The notes under the pieces are model-generated. The model was not told the DNA's origin. It did not search any database and saw nothing but the letters and a program-made list of their open reading frames with translations. A stretch of DNA of 64,000 bases, from positions 1 to 64,000 of the forward strand of contig CALUVB010000016.1 of assembly GCA_944324115.1 (NCBI GenBank). The letters are read 5' to 3'. Position 1 is the stretch's first letter; every line of letters starts with the position of its first letter. Origin of the DNA: an uncultured Elusimicrobiales bacterium (GTDB lineage: Bacteria; Elusimicrobiota; Elusimicrobia; Elusimicrobiales; Elusimicrobiaceae). Shown here piece by piece: positions 61,829 to 64,000 of the stretch. Made by a program: the position numbers and the translations under genes.

Positions 61829-63491
61829 ACACTTACTATTACTCAGCCTGTTGGCTTTCTCCCTTTTGCCAGGGGCGGCCCAAACGCCGCAGCCGCAGCA
61901 GCCGGCTGAGATACAGTTTGAAGATCTTTCCCTAGCCGAAAAGTTGGGGCAGACCCTTGTAGTATTTGCCGATGTAGACAGTGCGGAAATTTTTCGCCCC
62001 CTCATAGAAAGCGGCAAAGTGGGCGGCGTGCTCATTCAATGGGGCAATTATTCTTTGGAACAGACGAAACAACTTATAGACACATTACAAAGCTGGGCCC
62101 AGAAAAGCCCACACCAAGTACCGCTGCTGATTGCCATAGATTATGAAGGCGGCACTGTATATACCCCCATTACGCTAGGGTTTGATTATTTGCCTACCAA
62201 TATGATGTTGGCGGCAGCCGGAGATGAAGACGGCACTGCTTCTATTGCATATTTGGCGGGGTTGGAGTTGCGCCGGGCCGGCATACATATTAATTTTTCT
62301 CCGGTATTAGATGTAAACAGCAATCCGCACAATCCCATCATCGGGGTACGCTCTTTTGGGTCGGACCCGGCCAATGTAACTAAAATGGGTCTCTCCCTAA
62401 TGAACGGCTTTAAAGCAGCCGGCATTATCAGTGTGGTTAAGCATTTTCCCGGACACGGAGACACGGCGGAAGATTCCCACTACCAAGTGCCGGTAGTAAA
62501 AGCTTCGGACAAAGAGTTACGCCAAACGCATATTGCTCCTTTCCAACAGGCCATAGAGAACGGGGTCCGGGGTGTTATGACGGGTCATGTACTCTATCCG
62601 GCATTGGATAACAAAAACATAGCCACTTTTTCCCGCCCCATTTTGCAGGATTTGCTGCGCACGCAATTGGGATTTCAAGGGCTTATTATTACAGACAGTT
62701 TAGACATGAAAGCGGCCACCCGTTTCTGTACGATTGCAGACTGTGCCGTACGGTCGCTGGCGGCGGGAGCGGATTGGGTGCTTTTAGGGCGCTATATCAA
62801 ACCCCAAACTACTTTTAACCGGATTTACAAACAGGTGGAAGGCAGCGCGTCTGGCAGGGCGCGTGTGGAAGAATCCGCGCGAAAAATTTTTAATTTAAAA
62901 AAAGAATTGGGTTTACTCAATGGCCCCCGGCCTGAGCCGGCTCCCATAGATAAAGCATACCGCGCCGAGCTGGAAAAAATCAGCGACCAAGCCGTCACCC
63001 TCGTGCGGGACCGCAAGCAGTTGCTCCCGTTTAACCCGCAAGTGCAGCGCGGGCAAGCCCCTACCGTTTGCGCCGTATTCTTTGCTCCGGCGCGTTTTGC
63101 AGACCAGCTGATGAGTTTTTCCCGCCCTTTTTTAGAAAAAGGCTGGCAAGTGCGCAGCTATAACGCCGCTTTGACGCCGCGGGCCATAGACGCACGCCGC
63201 GCGCAGGAATGTGCCGACGGGGCTGATTTGTTGGTGGTTACCAGTCTCCAATGGGCAGACAAAACCAATATCAATCAGAAAAACACCATTCATTCTCTGT
63301 TCAAACAATACCCACGCAATGTATTCATCTCCACCATGAGCCCTTATGATATTCCCAATTATCCGGAAGCAGACACCGTTTTGGCCACTTATGGACTCAA
63401 TAAATACGTGTTACAGACCGCAGCAAATATCATTTTGGGGAACTTGCAGCCCCAAGGCCAATTGCCAGTAGAGTTGCCGGAAGAAGACTAA
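61821..63491 (+). CDS. Glycoside hydrolase family 3, NagZ-like beta-N-acetylhexosaminidase
   Basis: A 556-residue GH3 enzyme with a signal peptide (1-20, ending PGAAQ). The NagZ signature KHFPGHGDTAEDSH carries the catalytic His-Asp dyad, with IAIDYEGGTV, NFSPVLDVNSN, and LIITDSLDMKAA holding the nucleophile Asp. Residues about 375-556 form the second GH3 domain, absent from E. coli NagZ. Export suggests periplasmic removal of terminal GlcNAc from muropeptides or dietary glycans rather than the usual cytosolic recycling. It overlaps the phosphoesterase gene, so they are co-transcribed. Confidence 0.93.
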   Translation: MRKHLLLLSLLAFSLLPGAAQTPQPQQPAEIQFEDLSLAEKLGQTLVVFADVDSAEIFRPLIESGKVGGVLIQWGNYSLEQTKQLIDTLQSWAQKSPHQVPLLIAIDYEGGTVYTPITLGFDYLPTNMMLAAAGDEDGTASIAYLAGLELRRAGIHINFSPVLDVNSNPHNPIIGVRSFGSDPANVTKMGLSLMNGFKAAGIISVVKHFPGHGDTAEDSHYQVPVVKASDKELRQTHIAPFQQAIENGVRGVMTGHVLYPALDNKNIATFSRPILQDLLRTQLGFQGLIITDSLDMKAATRFCTIADCAVRSLAAGADWVLLGRYIKPQTTFNRIYKQVEGSASGRARVEESARKIFNLKKELGLLNGPRPEPAPIDKAYRAELEKISDQAVTLVRDRKQLLPFNPQVQRGQAPTVCAVFFAPARFADQLMSFSRPFLEKGWQVRSYNAALTPRAIDARRAQECADGADLLVVTSLQWADKTNINQKNTIHSLFKQYPRNVFISTMSPYDIPNYPEADTVLATYGLNKYVLQTAANIILGNLQPQGQLPVELPEED

Positions 63492-63688
63492 CAGCTTCCC
63501 TGCCTCAGCCGCATTTCTGCTTTAGATACCTCGTAGTGCTTTATTGGAAAATACGGAAAGAATTTTCTAACAAAAAAATATTTCTTTCCCTTCCTTGCGC
63601 GGCGGAGTCCGCCCTATCCGACACGCCGGCGGACACGCCGCGGCACCTGTTTGTTGTGAGCCAAGACGCCAAATGGAGCAGAAAAAAC

Positions 63689-63710
63689 AAAACCCCGGCT
63701 GCCCGGGGTT
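63689..63710 (-). terminator. Terminator of the DedA gene
   Basis: Stem AACCCCGG/CCGGGGTT (63691-63698 with 63703-63710), followed on the minus strand by TTGTTTTTTC, just after the DedA stop. The 200 nt between it and the GH3 stop contain nothing else I recognise. Confidence 0.88.
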
Positions 63711-63720
63711 TTGGTGTAAA

Positions 63721-64000
63721 TTAACTCTTGCAACGCTTACGCCGCTCGGACCATACTTCATATACGGCCGGCAGCACAGATATAACAATAATCGCCACAA
63801 TCACATAATGGAAATGATTTTGCACCAGCGGCAAATCCGCAAACCAATAGCCGCCCAGGCAAAAAAGCAGCACCCACACCGCCGCCCCGATAATGTTATA
63901 AGAAATAAAGTGAAAATAAGTCATCTTGCCAATGCCCGCCACAAACGGGGCAAAGGTACGGATAATAGGGATAAAACGGGCCAAGATAATAGTCTTTCCT
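63721..64000 (-). CDS. DedA family membrane protein (C-terminal part, cut by window)
   Basis: Only the C-terminal 92 residues lie in the window; the frame continues past 64000. The segment [21 protein letters not shown] carries the DedA Arg and the R-x-x-P-x-x-R pattern (SNARE-associated/VTT domain), followed by two or three membrane helices and a basic tail KRCKS. DedA proteins are inner-membrane lipid scramblase/transporter candidates needed for envelope integrity and undecaprenyl-phosphate recycling. The specific paralogue cannot be told from this part. Confidence 0.9.
   Translation of the reverse strand, partial: GKTIILARFIPIIRTFAPFVAGIGKMTYFHFISYNIIGAAVWVLLFCLGGYWFADLPLVQNHFHYVIVAIIVISVLPAVYEVWSERRKRCKS

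Overview
The window looks like a chromosome segment from a diderm bacterium, most likely a gut-type member of Elusimicrobiota (Elusimicrobiaceae). That placement is inference: it rests on many scattered pilin genes with near-identical N-termini, Gram-negative envelope genes (lptE, kdsC, nagZ-like, rseP), a GYF_2-type protein beside pilT, and compact housekeeping operons. There is no rRNA, CRISPR array, phage or IS element. Almost everything is housekeeping, repeatedly interrupted by single pilin genes.

Layout. 1-1.3 kb: pilin, msrA. 1.5-1.7 kb: tRNA-Glu and tRNA-Lys. 2-5.7 kb: an unknown membrane-anchored protein, then ridA-malQ-sugar nucleotidyltransferase. 5.9-7.5 kb: rpsF-ssb-rpsR-rplI. 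7.7-8.9 kb: two tandem pilins. 8.9-14.9 kb: a DUF167 protein, gpmI, a sensor kinase/membrane protein/exonuclease operon and a secreted CMD-like protein. 15-19.9 kb: a small basic protein, a pilin with an apparent frameshift, and acd-etfB-etfA. 20.2-26.2 kb: cdsA-dxr-rseP-ispG-proS. 26.3-27.5 kb: two tandem pilins. 27.7-31.5 kb: rpsU-dnaG-rpoD. 31.6-36.1 kb: a metzincin-like protease, an MscS-like membrane protein and recG. 36.4 kb: a heptanucleotide tandem repeat. 36.6-40.3 kb: kdsC-tmk-holB-metG. 40.4-42 kb: two pilins around a possible Clp_N relic. 42.3-46.5 kb: an ankyrin protein and clpC-recA. 46.6-55.8 kb: pilins among a xerC/D-like recombinase, leuS-lptE-holA, rpsT and a short uvrC. 55.9-60.6 kb: gltX-gyf-pilT. 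60.7-63.5 kb: a metallophosphoesterase and a NagZ-like GH3 enzyme. The right edge cuts a DedA-family gene.

Most notable: eleven type IV pilin-like genes, nine of which share one upstream architecture. On the gene strand this reads: a -35 box (TTGCAT or TTGACT), a homopolymer spacer (T11, T12 or T13; T9G9 in one), a weak -10 (TAAATT or TACATT) and a 28-30 bp palindrome that starts at the -10. A homopolymer between -35 and -10 is the layout of known phase-variable promoters such as Neisseria porA, so I propose a dispersed, individually switchable pilin repertoire. One pilin (15491-16026) also has an A8 tract just after its ATG that puts the reading frame out of register. In five of the intact pilins or their promoters, and in at least seven unrelated genes (rpsF, cdsA, recG, leuS and others), a -10 box lies exactly 6 nt before the ATG with no Shine-Dalgarno, which points to widespread leaderless mRNAs. 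All homopolymer lengths are as printed and could be affected by sequencing or assembly error.
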